Assembly (NCBI RefSeq): GCF_000402035.1
Contig: NC_021288.1
Location: 806,001-870,000, forward strand
Origin: Caballeronia insecticola
Lineage (GTDB): Bacteria; Pseudomonadota; Gammaproteobacteria; Burkholderiales; Burkholderiaceae
Reading direction: 5' to 3'
Length of the DNA: 64,000 nt
Shown here in pieces: positions 24,029-33,394 of the stretch (position 1 is the stretch's first letter; each line of letters opens with the position of its first letter). Below the pieces are notes generated by a model, which was not told the DNA's origin, ran no database searches, and was given only the letters and a program-made list of their open reading frames with translations. The position numbers were made by a program, and so were the translations under genes.

Positions 24029-24754
24029 CTATCCATGGGCCAGTTCGTCGTGATGCGCCTTGACGAGTTGCGCCATGCTCGTGAACTTGAAATCGACGGA
24101 TGGCTCCGCGCGCGTCCCCACGGTCGCACCGAAGCCGCGCTGCTCGAAGCGCCGGAAAATCCAGCAGCAACGCAGGCCGAATTCCGCCGCAGGCTGGAGA
24201 TCATGATAATTGCTGTCGGCGATATGCAGCGTCTCCTCCTTGCCGATGCCAAGCGATGACAGCACGTCGAACAGATACTCGAAGTTGCGGCGCGACGGTT
24301 TGTACGACCCCACATCTTCCGCCGTGACAATGGCATCGAACGCCACGCCCAGCTTTTCGTTGCTCGCGCGGAAGCTCGCGTTGTCGACATTGGAGACGAT
24401 CACGAGCTTGAAATACTTCTTCAGATATTGCAGCGTGCTCGCGGAATCGGGGAACGCGGGCCAGTCGCCGACGGACTTCCCGTAGGCGAGCGCTTCGTCC
24501 CGCGTGCACGCCACGCCCCACTCTTGCGCCAGCCGCTCGTAGACGACCTGCAACAGCCGGTCATACGGCATGTCGGGCGTGAGCCTTTGCTGATCCGACT
24601 CGTGGCGCGCGTGCGCTTCGAGAATCTGGTCGCGCGTGAGCGGCGTGGGAAGACGCGCCGCCAGCGCCGACAACCCCGCAGCGATGCCCGCTTCCCAGTC
24701 GATCAACGTGCCGTAGCAATCGAAGGTCAGTGCCTTGAACTCGGTCAACCGCAC
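24029..24754 (-). CDS. HAD family hydrolase, haloacid dehalogenase type II-like (copy 2)
   Basis: The start is a GTG at 24754 with GAGGAG just upstream. The 241-residue protein has HAD motif [12 protein letters not shown] with nucleophile Asp12, motif II Ser/Asn in VIVSNVDN, and the KPSRRNFEY lysine, all as in L-2-haloacid dehalogenases and related hydrolases. It is a clear paralogue of the next gene upstream, 17 bases away, with equal length. Together with the Lrp gene they look like one operon. The substrate could be a 2-haloacid or a phosphorylated compound. Confidence 0.85.
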   Translation of the reverse strand: MRLTEFKALTFDCYGTLIDWEAGIAAGLSALAARLPTPLTRDQILEAHARHESDQQRLTPDMPYDRLLQVVYERLAQEWGVACTRDEALAYGKSVGDWPAFPDSASTLQYLKKYFKLVIVSNVDNASFRASNEKLGVAFDAIVTAEDVGSYKPSRRNFEYLFDVLSSLGIGKEETLHIADSNYHDLQPAAEFGLRCCWIFRRFEQRGFGATVGTRAEPSVDFKFTSMAQLVKAHHDELAHG

Positions 24755-24771
24755 GCTTGTCTCCTCGTGGC

Positions 24772-25497
24772 CTATTGCTTCGCGAGCGCGTCCCGATGCG
24801 CCTGCGCGAAGTCCGCCATGCTGTTGAAGCGGAAGTCGATGTTCGGCTGCGCGCCCGGATTCATCGTCGCGCCGAAACCTTCCTTGCCGTGACGCCGGAA
24901 AATCCAGCACGACGCGAGGCCGAATTCGTTCGCGGGCTTGTGATCGTGGAACAGGCTCTCGGCGGTATGCAGAATCTTATTCTTGCCGATGCCGCGCGCG
25001 CCCAGCTTCTCGATCATATAGTCGAAATTGCGCGGCGACGGCTTGTACGAGCCGACATCTTCTGCCGTGATGATCGCATCGAATTCGACTTCCAGTTTGG
25101 CATTGCTGTACGCAAAGCTCTCGTTATCGACATTCGACAGGATCACGAGTTTGAAGTGTTGCTTCAGATAGTGCAGCGCGTTCGCCGAATCCGCGAAGGC
25201 CGGCCAGTTGCGAATCGAGCGGCCATACGCAATGCACTCATCGAGCGTATGCGGCACGCCCCATTCCTCGGCAAGACGCTTGTACACGATCGGCAGCAGA
25301 TCCTGATAACGCTTGCCCGGCGTGTAGATTTGCTGCGACGACTCGTGACGCGCATGCGCCTCCAGCACCTGATCGCGCGTGAGCGCCGGTTCGACGCGTT
25401 CGAGCAGCGGACGCAGCCCCTCGAAGATGCCGGTCTCCCAGTCGATCAGCGTGCCGTAGCAGTCGAAGGTCAGCGTGTTGAAGTCGGTGAGTTTCAT
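24772..25497 (-). CDS. HAD family hydrolase, haloacid dehalogenase type II-like (copy 1)
   Basis: The ATG at 25497 gives 241 residues ([20 protein letters not shown]). Motif I nucleophile is Asp12; [11 protein letters not shown] is motif II and [15 protein letters not shown] holds the motif III lysine. It is the promoter-proximal member of a tandem pair that arose by duplication; the two share motif spacing and length throughout. Catalysis uses an aspartyl-ester intermediate. The actual substrate cannot be inferred. Confidence 0.85.
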   Translation of the reverse strand: MKLTDFNTLTFDCYGTLIDWETGIFEGLRPLLERVEPALTRDQVLEAHARHESSQQIYTPGKRYQDLLPIVYKRLAEEWGVPHTLDECIAYGRSIRNWPAFADSANALHYLKQHFKLVILSNVDNESFAYSNAKLEVEFDAIITAEDVGSYKPSPRNFDYMIEKLGARGIGKNKILHTAESLFHDHKPANEFGLASCWIFRRHGKEGFGATMNPGAQPNIDFRFNSMADFAQAHRDALAKQ

Positions 25498-25765
25498 GGT
25501 CGCTCCTGTCGGTTGGCGAGAAGGAGTTCCTAGTCTAGTGAGACGCCCCGGCATTCAGGACCGATGTTCACGTTCATATCGACAGCTTGTGCGGTTCGCG
25601 CGCGCGGCGGCAGCAGATTCTGCCGCCACGCAAAAGCGCCGTGCCCGCCTTAACGGACCGGACCACCCGCACGAGCGTCCTAATTTCTAATCTGCTTGTC
25701 GATGCCTCGCACATCAACTACATTGGTATTCCTTTGAACCACTTATACGAAACGGAGACCAGTCT

Positions 25766-26887
25766 ATGCGTTATCTCGCCATTGCTTTGGCCGCGGCATC
25801 CGCGTTGAGCGCCGCCGCGTCCGTGGCCGCGCAGGAAGTCGTCGTGTTCGGACACTCCGCGCCGCTCACCGGCCCGCAGGCGCCGAACGGCAAGGACAAC
25901 GAGAACGGCGCGAAACTGGCCATCGACGAACTCAACAAGCAGAACATCAGCATCGGCGGAAAGAGCGTCACCTTCAAGCTCGACTCGCAGGACGATCAGG
26001 CCGACCCGAAAGCCGGCGTGCAGGTCGCGCAGAATCTCGTCGACCGCAACGTGCTCGCCGTGCTCGGGCCGTACAACTCGGGCGTGGCCATTCCGGCGTC
26101 GCGCGTCTACAGCACGGCGGGCGTGCCGCTCCTGCCGGTCGCGTCGAACCCCGCGCTGACGAAGCAGGGCTTCAAGAACATCTTCCGCATCGGCGCGAGC
26201 GACGAGCAGCTCGGCGGCACGATGGGCGAATTCGCCGCCAAGACGCTCAAGGCGAAGACGGCCGCCATCATCGACGACCGCACCGCGTACGGTCAGGGCG
26301 TAGCCGAGCAGTTCGAGAAGGTCGCGAAGGCCAACGGCATCAAGATCGTCGATCAGCAGTTCACCAATTCGCAGGCAACCGACTTTCTCGGCATCCTCAC
26401 GGCGATCAAGGCGAAGAATCCGGACGTGATCTTCTTCGGCGGCTACGCGTCGCAAGGCGCACCCATGGCGAAGCAAATGCGCCAGCGCGGCATTCGCGCG
26501 AAGCTGCTCGGCGGCGACGGCATCTGTTCGGCCGACATGGGCAAGGTGGCGGGCGATGCCGCGTCCATCGTGTATTGCGCTCAGGGCGGCGTCGCGCTCG
26601 ACAAGACGCCGGAAGGCCGCGCGTTCCTGAAGAAGTATCAGGACGCGTATCACACCGACACGCAGGTCTACGGCGTCAATTACTACGACGGCGTCAAGAT
26701 GCTCGCCGACGCGATGTCGAAGGCCGGCACCACGACCGACCGCGCGAAGCTGATCGCGCAGCTCGCGAAGGAGAAGTACAAGGGCGTCGCGGGCACGTAT
26801 TCGTTCGACGCGAACGGCGACCTGCAAGGCGCGCCGACCACCGTGTACATGATCCGCAACGGCCTGCCCGTGCCCTACGCTCAATAA
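25766..26887 (+). CDS. Branched-chain amino acid-type ABC substrate-binding protein
   Basis: The 373-residue protein has a cleavable signal peptide (MRYLAIALAAASALSAAASV, cleavage after VAAQ or VAA near residue 22) and a type I periplasmic-binding fold as in LivJ/LivK: VFGHSAPLTGPQA, VLAVLGPYNSGVAIPAS and DDRTAYGQGVAEQFEK. It begins with an AT-rich upstream region suggesting its own promoter. The following hydroxyproline-type dehydratase starts 14 bases after its stop. No permease or ATPase gene is beside it, so it must use a transporter encoded elsewhere. The ligand may be a hydroxyproline. Confidence 0.9.
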   Translation: MRYLAIALAAASALSAAASVAAQEVVVFGHSAPLTGPQAPNGKDNENGAKLAIDELNKQNISIGGKSVTFKLDSQDDQADPKAGVQVAQNLVDRNVLAVLGPYNSGVAIPASRVYSTAGVPLLPVASNPALTKQGFKNIFRIGASDEQLGGTMGEFAAKTLKAKTAAIIDDRTAYGQGVAEQFEKVAKANGIKIVDQQFTNSQATDFLGILTAIKAKNPDVIFFGGYASQGAPMAKQMRQRGIRAKLLGGDGICSADMGKVAGDAASIVYCAQGGVALDKTPEGRAFLKKYQDAYHTDTQVYGVNYYDGVKMLADAMSKAGTTTDRAKLIAQLAKEKYKGVAGTYSFDANGDLQGAPTTVYMIRNGLPVPYAQ

Positions 26888-26901
26888 ACGCCGCGCTTTC
26901 G

Positions 26902-27909
26902 ATGAAACTCACCCGATCCATTTCGACCGTCGAAGTCCACACCGGCGGCGAGCCGTTTCGCATCGTGACAAGCGGCCTGCCGCGCCTGCCCGGCGACACC
27001 ATCGTGCAGCGCCGCGCGTGGCTGAAGGAGCACGCCGACGACATTCGCCGCGCGCTGATGTTCGAGCCGCGCGGCCACGCCGACATGTACGGCGGCTATC
27101 TCACCGAGCCGGTTTCGCCGGACGCGGACTTCGGCATCATCTTTCTGCACAACGAGGGCTACAGCGATCATTGCGGACACGGCGTCATCGCGCTCGCGAC
27201 GGCCGCAGTCGAACTCGGCTGGGTGCAACGCACATCGCCCGAGACGCGTGTCGGCATCGACGCGCCCTGCGGCTTCATCGAGGCATTCGTGAAGTGGGAC
27301 GGCGATCACGCGGGTTCCGTGCGCTTCGTGAACGTGCCGTCGTTCATCTGGAAGCGCGACGTGAGCGTCGAGACGCCGAGCTTCGGCACGGTGACCGGCG
27401 ACATCGCTTATGGCGGCGCGTTTTACTTTTACGTCGATGGCGCGCCCTTCGATCTTCCGGTGCGCGAGTCGTCGGTGGAGAAGCTGATCCGCTTCGGCGC
27501 GGAGGTGAAGCAGGCGGCCAACAAGGCGTATCCGCTGGCGCATCCGGACATCCCCGAGATCAATCATATCTACGGGACGATCATCGCGAATGCGCCGCGT
27601 CATCCCGGATCGACGCAGGCGAACTGCTGCGTGTTCGCCGATCGCGAAGTCGACCGCTCGCCGACCGGTTCGGGCACGGGCGGACGCGTCGCGCAGCTTT
27701 ATCTGCGCGGCGAACTGAAGGCGGATGAAACGCTCGTCAACGAGTCGATCGTCGGGACTATCTTCAAGGGACGCGTGCTGAAGGAAACCACCGTGCACGA
27801 CTTTCCCGCCGTGATTCCGGAGATCGAAGGCGAGGCGCATATTTGCGGCTTCGCGAACTGGATCATCGACGAGCGCGATCCGCTCACGTACGGCTTTCTC
27901 GTGCGCTGA
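26902..27909 (+). CDS. Trans-3-hydroxy-L-proline dehydratase-type proline racemase homologue
   Basis: The 335-residue protein belongs to the proline racemase family. The first catalytic residue is Cys91 in YSDHCGHG. The second position, Cys in proline racemases and hydroxyproline epimerases, is Thr255 in DRSPTGSGTGG. The Cys/Thr pair is known from trans-3-hydroxy-L-proline dehydratases, which lose water to form pyrroline-2-carboxylate. The binding-protein gene just upstream and a convergent FadR-type regulator fit a catabolic function. Confidence 0.88.
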   Translation: MKLTRSISTVEVHTGGEPFRIVTSGLPRLPGDTIVQRRAWLKEHADDIRRALMFEPRGHADMYGGYLTEPVSPDADFGIIFLHNEGYSDHCGHGVIALATAAVELGWVQRTSPETRVGIDAPCGFIEAFVKWDGDHAGSVRFVNVPSFIWKRDVSVETPSFGTVTGDIAYGGAFYFYVDGAPFDLPVRESSVEKLIRFGAEVKQAANKAYPLAHPDIPEINHIYGTIIANAPRHPGSTQANCCVFADREVDRSPTGSGTGGRVAQLYLRGELKADETLVNESIVGTIFKGRVLKETTVHDFPAVIPEIEGEAHICGFANWIIDERDPLTYGFLVR

Positions 27910-27921
27910 ACCGAAAGCGGA

Positions 27922-27940
27922 GACGCCCTAGCCGGGCGTC
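27922..27940. terminator. Short hairpin between convergent genes
   Basis: GACGCCC (27922-27928) and GGGCGTC (27934-27940) form a 7-bp stem with a 5-base loop, overlapping the GntR stop codon and lying 13 bases past the dehydratase stop. No U tract. Confidence 0.45.
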
Positions 27941-28674
27941 ATGTCGCGCTTCACGCGATGAATATGCTGCTCGACATAGAACGCCGCCGCGTCTGCATCG
28001 CCGCACACGATGGCTTCGTAGATCAGCCGATGCTCCGCCACATACAGCCTGATGCGCGCCGGATCGTTGATGCCGTCGTCCTTCAGGCGCTTCCACAGCG
28101 ACTGATCCATGGTCTGCGCGATTTCTTCGGCCAGCTTCGTGAGCAGGGCATCGCCTGTCATGACGGCGAGTTGCCGGTGAAAAAGGCGGTCGCTGTTGTT
28201 CCACAACGCGCGCTGCTCGGCATCGGCGACGTTGGTGAGCGTCTCCATTTGCGCGAGATAGTGCTCGGCGAGCTTGTCGCGTTTTTTGCGCGCCGCCGCG
28301 CGCCGCGCGATGGCGGGTTCGAGAATCAGGCGGACATCGAGCGTCGCCGACGGGCTGAAGTCCGCATGCGACTGCTTTTCGCCGTCGTCTTCGGCCTGGC
28401 CGCGCTTCGCCAGAATCTCGGGCGCATTCGGGCAAACATAGGTGCCGGAGTTGCGCTTCGTGACGACGAGACCTTCGTTCTGCAAGGCGCCGATCGCCTC
28501 GCGAACCGCCGGGCGGCCCACGCCGAACAGCGATGCGATCTCGCGCTCGGACGGCAGCCGCGCTTCCGGCAGAAACCGGCCCGACCGAATCTCGGCGCGA
28601 ATCCTGTCCGACACCTGCTCGTAGATCTGGAGCGGTCGGAAATCGCGCGGGAAATCGGGTCGGGCGGATGACAT
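27928..28674 (-). CDS. GntR family (FadR/FCD) regulator
   Basis: The 248-residue protein starts at 28674 (MSSARPDFPRDFRPLQIYEQ); a TTG at 28713 is possible. The winged helix reads LPSEREIASLFGVGRPAVREA and is followed by GLVVTKRNSGTYV, then an FCD domain with DVRLILEPAIARRAA and the metal-binding histidines typical of FadR-like regulators. It converges on the trans-3-hydroxyproline dehydratase gene and may repress it, or may control the next rightward gene, with which it shares an upstream region. Confidence 0.9.
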   Translation of the reverse strand: MSSARPDFPRDFRPLQIYEQVSDRIRAEIRSGRFLPEARLPSEREIASLFGVGRPAVREAIGALQNEGLVVTKRNSGTYVCPNAPEILAKRGQAEDDGEKQSHADFSPSATLDVRLILEPAIARRAAARKKRDKLAEHYLAQMETLTNVADAEQRALWNNSDRLFHRQLAVMTGDALLTKLAEEIAQTMDQSLWKRLKDDGINDPARIRLYVAEHRLIYEAIVCGDADAAAFYVEQHIHRVKRDMTPG

Positions 28675-28808
28675 GGGCGCCTGTTGTAGCGAAGGAAAAG
28701 TCAGGTCTTTCAATATAGCATCAGTGGTGTCCTATCGGTCCACATCTAATCGAAACTGGATCGCTTTTATTCCAGTTGTACCGCGATCGTTTGTTGATGG
28801 GAGGATGC

Positions 28809-30332
28809 GTGCATCTCGCCAGGCGACGAATGGGAGACTTCTACGGTGATCTCGCCGTGCTCGTTCTTTGGGCCGCGGCGCTGGTCCTTCTGCACGCCGT
28901 CACGAACGGCCGATACGGCTTTCATCGCGACGAACTCTCGACGCTCGAAGACGCGCGCTCGCTTGCGTGGGGCTATGTCGGCGTGCCGCCGGTCACGCCT
29001 TTTCTCGCGCGCGTCGCGACGGTTTTGTCCGGGCCGTCGCTCGTCGGACTGCGGCTGCTTTCTTCCGTCGCGATGGGCATCGCGCTCGTGCTCACGGGCC
29101 TGATGGCGCGCGACATGGGCGGCGGACGACACGCGCAGATCGCAGCCGCGCTGGCCGCCGCGATCAGCAGCGTCGCGCTGAGCGCAGGCTCCCTCTTCCA
29201 GTACGTAAGCCTCGACTATCTGTGCTGGGTCGCGGCCGCCTGTTGCACGATCCGCGTGCTGTCGTCGGGCGATGCCCGCTGGTGTCTCGGCATCGGCGTC
29301 GCCGTCGGGCTCGGCCTGCTGACCAAGTACACGATGTCGTTTCTTGCGCTGGGCATCGTCGTCGGCCTGGCTCTCACGCCGGCGCGCCGCTATGGGCGAA
29401 GTCCGTGGCTCTGGGCGGGCGTGGTCGTCGCATGCGTGATCGTTGCGCCGCATTTGATCTGGCAGATTCGCCACGACTTCATCTCGCTCGACTTCCTGCG
29501 AAGCATTCACGATCGCGACATCCGCCTCGGACGCACCAACGGATTTCTCACCGGCCAGTTCTGGATCGCGACGAATCCGTTCACGGTTCCGCTGTGGCTT
29601 GCCGGCCTGTACTTTCTCTTTTTCACCGATGACGGCAAGCGGTTTCGCCCGATCGGCTGGATGTATTTCGTCGCGCTCGCGCTGTTCGTGATCGCGCGCG
29701 GCCGCGACTATTACATGACGCCCGCCTATCCGATGCTGCTCGCCGCGGGCGCGGTCTGGGGCGAGCGGCGCGCGGCTGCGTGGACTGCACGGCGGGCGCG
29801 CATGGTTCGCGGCTGCGTGTGTTTGCTGCTCGCGACCGGCGGCGTGCTCGGCGCGGCGCCGGTCCTGCCGGTCGCGCCGTTGGGTTCCGCGTGGTGGCGT
29901 TTCGCCGATGCCATCAACGGCGGCAACTTCAACGAGGAACTCGGATGGCCGGAACTGGCGCAGGCCGTCGCGCGAGTCCGCGACGCGTTGCCCGCTGATC
30001 AACGCGCGGGCGTCGGCATTCTCGCGGCCGACTCGGCGCAGGCGGCGGCCATCGCGTTATACGGGGCGAGCTTTGGGCTGCCGCATGCGATTTCCGGCAC
30101 GAACACCAACTGGTTTCGCGGTTATGGCGACGTACCGCCGAAGCCGTTGATCGTCGTCGGCTTTCCGCGTGGGTTCGTGGAGCGCGAGTTTGTGTCGTGC
30201 AGGATCGCAGGCCGTGCCGATAATCCGCTCGGCATCGAAAACAGCGCCATGCGCCAGCGCGATGTTTATCTTTGCGACGGCCCGCGTCTCCCTTGGCCGC
30301 AGTTCTGGCGGCAATTGCAGCACTTCGGCTGA
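28809..30332 (+). CDS. Glycosyltransferase family 39-like membrane protein
   Basis: I chose the GTG at 28809, preceded by GGGAGG; the ATG at 28830 and TTG at 28776 are alternatives. The product has about 507 residues, ten or more hydrophobic segments and the HRDELSTLEDARSLAWGYV block near residues 39-57 that corresponds to the first periplasmic loop of PMT/ArnT-type enzymes, with acidic residues that act in catalysis. It would transfer a sugar from a lipid-linked donor at the periplasmic face. No polysaccharide genes are adjacent, so the acceptor is unknown. Confidence 0.82.
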   Translation: MHLARRRMGDFYGDLAVLVLWAAALVLLHAVTNGRYGFHRDELSTLEDARSLAWGYVGVPPVTPFLARVATVLSGPSLVGLRLLSSVAMGIALVLTGLMARDMGGGRHAQIAAALAAAISSVALSAGSLFQYVSLDYLCWVAAACCTIRVLSSGDARWCLGIGVAVGLGLLTKYTMSFLALGIVVGLALTPARRYGRSPWLWAGVVVACVIVAPHLIWQIRHDFISLDFLRSIHDRDIRLGRTNGFLTGQFWIATNPFTVPLWLAGLYFLFFTDDGKRFRPIGWMYFVALALFVIARGRDYYMTPAYPMLLAAGAVWGERRAAAWTARRARMVRGCVCLLLATGGVLGAAPVLPVAPLGSAWWRFADAINGGNFNEELGWPELAQAVARVRDALPADQRAGVGILAADSAQAAAIALYGASFGLPHAISGTNTNWFRGYGDVPPKPLIVVGFPRGFVEREFVSCRIAGRADNPLGIENSAMRQRDVYLCDGPRLPWPQFWRQLQHFG

Positions 30333-30341
30333 AACCAGCAC

Positions 30342-31277
30342 TTACGCCGATATGCCCGCAGCCAGGCTTTTTACGATCGCGATGAATTCGAGCGCGTTCG
30401 CCGAAAGCACCTCGCCTTTTCGTATCAGAATGCCGTGCGGAGGAAGTTGATTATCGAGTTGAATGGGAAGCCTGACGAAGTCACCGTTTTCGATTTCTCG
30501 CTTGACAAGCGTATGCGGCAAAACCGCGACCATGTTTGCGTGACGCACGAGTTGCAGCATCACCGATACGGACGTGGTTTCGACCACGTTATCGAATGCC
30601 GGAAGGCCGTGGCCGATGGCGACGCGGTTGATGAGCGCGCGCAAAGGACTGGGCTTCGGTTGAAGCACCCAGGTGAAGTCGTGTTGTGAGAAATAATCGA
30701 CGTTCTCCCTGAATGCGAGCGGATGGCTCGCCGAAACAAACGCCCACAGTTGCTCGATGCCGATGGGCGTGAATTCGAATCGGGAGCCGTTGAAGTCGTC
30801 CGGGCTGCGTCCGAGAACGACATCCAGTTCGCCTCTCAACAAGGCGTCGGCGAGAATATCGCTTGTCGCGGCCTTAATCTGGATCGTCATTAGCGGTCGG
30901 CGGCGCTTTAATTCCGCCAGTGCTTGCGGAAGCAAATCCGTCGACGTCGCGAGGATTGCGCCGATTGACAGCGCACCGAATCCGCCGCGCCGGAGGTTAT
31001 TCAGGCTGTCGGTGAAGCGATCCCCCTCCGCAAGCGTTCGCCGCGCATAGTCGACGACATGCTCTCCTATGTCGCTGATCGACATCGGCCGCGTCGAGCG
31101 GTCGAAAATCAGCAGTCCTAGAATATCCTCGACATCCTGAAGAATCTTCGTTGCCGCCGGCTGCGTGAGATTGAGTTCTTCCGCCGCGCGATGGAAATTG
31201 CCGGTCCGGGCAAGGATATCTATCAGCCGAAGGTGCTTGAACTTCAGACGCCAGAGTGTCTGGGGCGAGATAGTCAT
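30342..31277 (-). CDS. LysR family regulator
   Basis: The 311-residue protein has the LysR HTH at its N-terminus (LARTGNFHRAAEELNLTQPA, then ATKILQDVEDILGLLIFDRS) and a substrate-binding domain starting GALSIGAIL. The first helix region (LKFKHLRLIDIL) resembles the GbpR/CbbR-like branch active on aromatic or sugar-acid catabolism. It is last in a leftward set, 25 bases after the MHS transporter stop, so it appears to be co-transcribed with the transporter and SDR rather than divergent. The composition is less G/C-rich than its right-hand neighbours. Confidence 0.88.
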   Translation of the reverse strand: MTISPQTLWRLKFKHLRLIDILARTGNFHRAAEELNLTQPAATKILQDVEDILGLLIFDRSTRPMSISDIGEHVVDYARRTLAEGDRFTDSLNNLRRGGFGALSIGAILATSTDLLPQALAELKRRRPLMTIQIKAATSDILADALLRGELDVVLGRSPDDFNGSRFEFTPIGIEQLWAFVSASHPLAFRENVDYFSQHDFTWVLQPKPSPLRALINRVAIGHGLPAFDNVVETTSVSVMLQLVRHANMVAVLPHTLVKREIENGDFVRLPIQLDNQLPPHGILIRKGEVLSANALEFIAIVKSLAAGISA

Positions 31278-31302
31278 CTTTGCCTTTTTGCGGAGATTAG
31301 CC

Positions 31303-32583
31303 CTAGAACTGGACCTTCAGATTCTCGCGCCGCGAGGCAGGCATTCGGCTTATTGCCAAGGTCGACAAGAGAGCGCCGAATATCACATAGAACGAGACGG
31401 AAGACGGAGAGCCGGTCAGTTTGATGAGGTACGTTGCCACGAATGGCGCGAAGCCGCCGAAAGTCATCGAAGAAATATTGTAGGCAATGCCGAGGCCCGT
31501 GAGTCTTTTCTTCGTGGGGAAACAATCTACAAGCGCGGTTGGAAACGATCCTAAGAAGAGGCCTGTGAATATCGCCAATCCTATGTGAATCAATACGATT
31601 GTGGAATAAGGCGGCTGGCCAGCGGTGAGGAAACTCAAAATCGGATAAGTCATCAGCAAAAAGAAAACTGAGTGAAGAAGCATGAGACCTCTACTGCCGA
31701 TGAAATCCGATAATGCACCCGCCAGAATTGTAGTCACCATGACGACCAGGTTTGCTACAGTTGTCGACCAAAGGGCTTGACTGGCATCAAGCCCCAGATG
31801 CGTTTGCATGAAGGTCGGGAAATACGAGAAGAAGGTGTACACCACCACCGACTGCACGGCGACAAGACAGAACGCGTGCGCGAGCGTTCGGAGGATTTTC
31901 GGTTCATCTATCGCATTGGATTTCGATGCATGCTCGAACGCCGGAGTTTCACCGACCATTCTGCGGACGAGTAATCCGAACGGACCCACCAATGCGCCGA
32001 GGATAAAAGGTATGCGCCACGCCCACGCTTCCAGCGTTTCCTGGCCGAGCGCACTCGCGAGAATGGCGGTCGTTCCCAGCCCCACGAGTTGCCCGAAAAA
32101 AATGCTTGCAGGATGCAGGCTGCCGTAAAGGCCGCGCCGGTTCGGCGGTGCCCACTCGACGAGAAAGGACGCCGAGCCGCCCCATTCTCCTCCCGCCGAA
32201 AATCCCTGCAGCACGCGCGCAAAAACAAGCAAAATCGGCGCGGCGATACCGATCGCATCGTAGCCGGGCAAAATACCGATGACGCCCGTTCCCATGGCCA
32301 TTGCAACGATGGTGAATAGAAGTGCGGGCTTTCGGCCGAAACGGTCGCCGAACATGCCGATTAAAATCCCGCCCAGTGGCCGAGCCAGAAATCCGACGCC
32401 GAACACCGCGAAACTGGACAAGAGCGCGGCGCTTTTGTCCGACGTCGGAAAGAAATGTGATCCGATGATCGGCGCGAGAAAGGCATACACGGTGAAGTCA
32501 TACCATTCCAAAGCGTTGCCTATCACCGAAGCCGAAATGGCTCTGACGCGATTCGAGTTTTCTTTGTGTTCCAGGCTCACCAC
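31303..32583 (-). CDS. MHS-family MFS transporter (ProP/KgtP-like)
   Basis: The start is a GTG at 32583, the first of two in tandem, with AGGAGA upstream. The 426-residue protein has the metabolite:proton symporter signatures SVIGNALEWYDFTVYAFLAP in helix 1, GDRFGRKPAL in loop 2-3 and RVLQGFSAGGEWGGSASFL in helix 4. Members import citrate, 2-oxoglutarate, proline/betaine or shikimate. It follows the SDR gene by 35 bases and precedes LysR, in a probable operon that handles one substrate. The G/C content is lower than around it. Confidence 0.9.
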   Translation of the reverse strand: MVSLEHKENSNRVRAISASVIGNALEWYDFTVYAFLAPIIGSHFFPTSDKSAALLSSFAVFGVGFLARPLGGILIGMFGDRFGRKPALLFTIVAMAMGTGVIGILPGYDAIGIAAPILLVFARVLQGFSAGGEWGGSASFLVEWAPPNRRGLYGSLHPASIFFGQLVGLGTTAILASALGQETLEAWAWRIPFILGALVGPFGLLVRRMVGETPAFEHASKSNAIDEPKILRTLAHAFCLVAVQSVVVYTFFSYFPTFMQTHLGLDASQALWSTTVANLVVMVTTILAGALSDFIGSRGLMLLHSVFFLLMTYPILSFLTAGQPPYSTIVLIHIGLAIFTGLFLGSFPTALVDCFPTKKRLTGLGIAYNISSMTFGGFAPFVATYLIKLTGSPSSVSFYVIFGALLSTLAISRMPASRRENLKVQF

Positions 32584-32617
32584 GTTGTCTCCTTATTTTA
32601 TTCAGAGTACTAATCAA

Positions 32618-33379
32618 TTACGGCATGATTTGTCCGCCGTTGACTTCGATAACCTGCCCCGTGATGTAACTCGCGAGTTGCTCGCTCGCGAGAAACAGTG
32701 CCGCGCCCGCGCATTCCTTTGCCGTTCCGAGTCTGCGCATTGGAATTGCGGACTTGAGCGTTTCTATTGTTTTCTGATCGGTTATTCCGTCGTGAATCGG
32801 CGTGTCGATGACGCCGGGCGCTATCGCGTTGACGCGAATGCCGTCCATCACCAACTCTTTGGCGAGGGCACGCGTCATCGTGGTGATATAGCCTTTCGTC
32901 GACGCATATAGACCCGTTCCGAGGCTGCCTCCCGTTCGGGCCGCCTGAGAAGTGAGATTGATAATCGTGCAGCCGCCGCGTTTTTTCATGATGGGGACGA
33001 CCGATCGCGTGACGGAAAGCATTGACCTTGCGTTGATGTCGAATACACGTTGAATCAGTTCGTCATCCGCTTCGGTCAGCGGCACGCGCGCTACGATGCT
33101 GCCTGCGTTGTTGATGAGGATATCGATATGCCCAAACTTTTGGACCACCTCTTCGACTAATCTTGTCGCTTGTCGAGAATCCGTAAGATCGGCTTTGAAC
33201 ATGACAACCTTGCCGCCCTTTTTTTCGATACCGGATGCGATTCGTCTTGCATCATCGACGCCGGAGTTGAAGTGAAGTGCGACGATCGCGCCTTTACTCG
33301 CGAACGCTTCCGCCATCGCCGCTCCAATGCCCGAACTGCCGCCGGTGATCAAAACGACCTTTCCGAATAAATCTTCCAT
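32618..33379 (-). CDS. SDR family oxidoreductase (FabG-like)
   Basis: The 253-residue enzyme starts at 33379 after an AGGAAG site. It is a classical SDR with TGGSSGIG near residue 12, NNAG, the catalytic Ser in INLTSQ and an intact Tyr-x-x-x-Lys in LYASTKGYIT. The GQVIEVNGGQIMP ending is typical for the C-terminus. It likely oxidises or reduces a hydroxyl/keto group on the compound imported by the adjacent MHS transporter. An apparent remnant of another gene lies just upstream. Confidence 0.9.
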   Translation of the reverse strand: MEDLFGKVVLITGGSSGIGAAMAEAFASKGAIVALHFNSGVDDARRIASGIEKKGGKVVMFKADLTDSRQATRLVEEVVQKFGHIDILINNAGSIVARVPLTEADDELIQRVFDINARSMLSVTRSVVPIMKKRGGCTIINLTSQAARTGGSLGTGLYASTKGYITTMTRALAKELVMDGIRVNAIAPGVIDTPIHDGITDQKTIETLKSAIPMRRLGTAKECAGAALFLASEQLASYITGQVIEVNGGQIMP

Positions 33380-33394
33380 TACCGCTTCCTTTTT

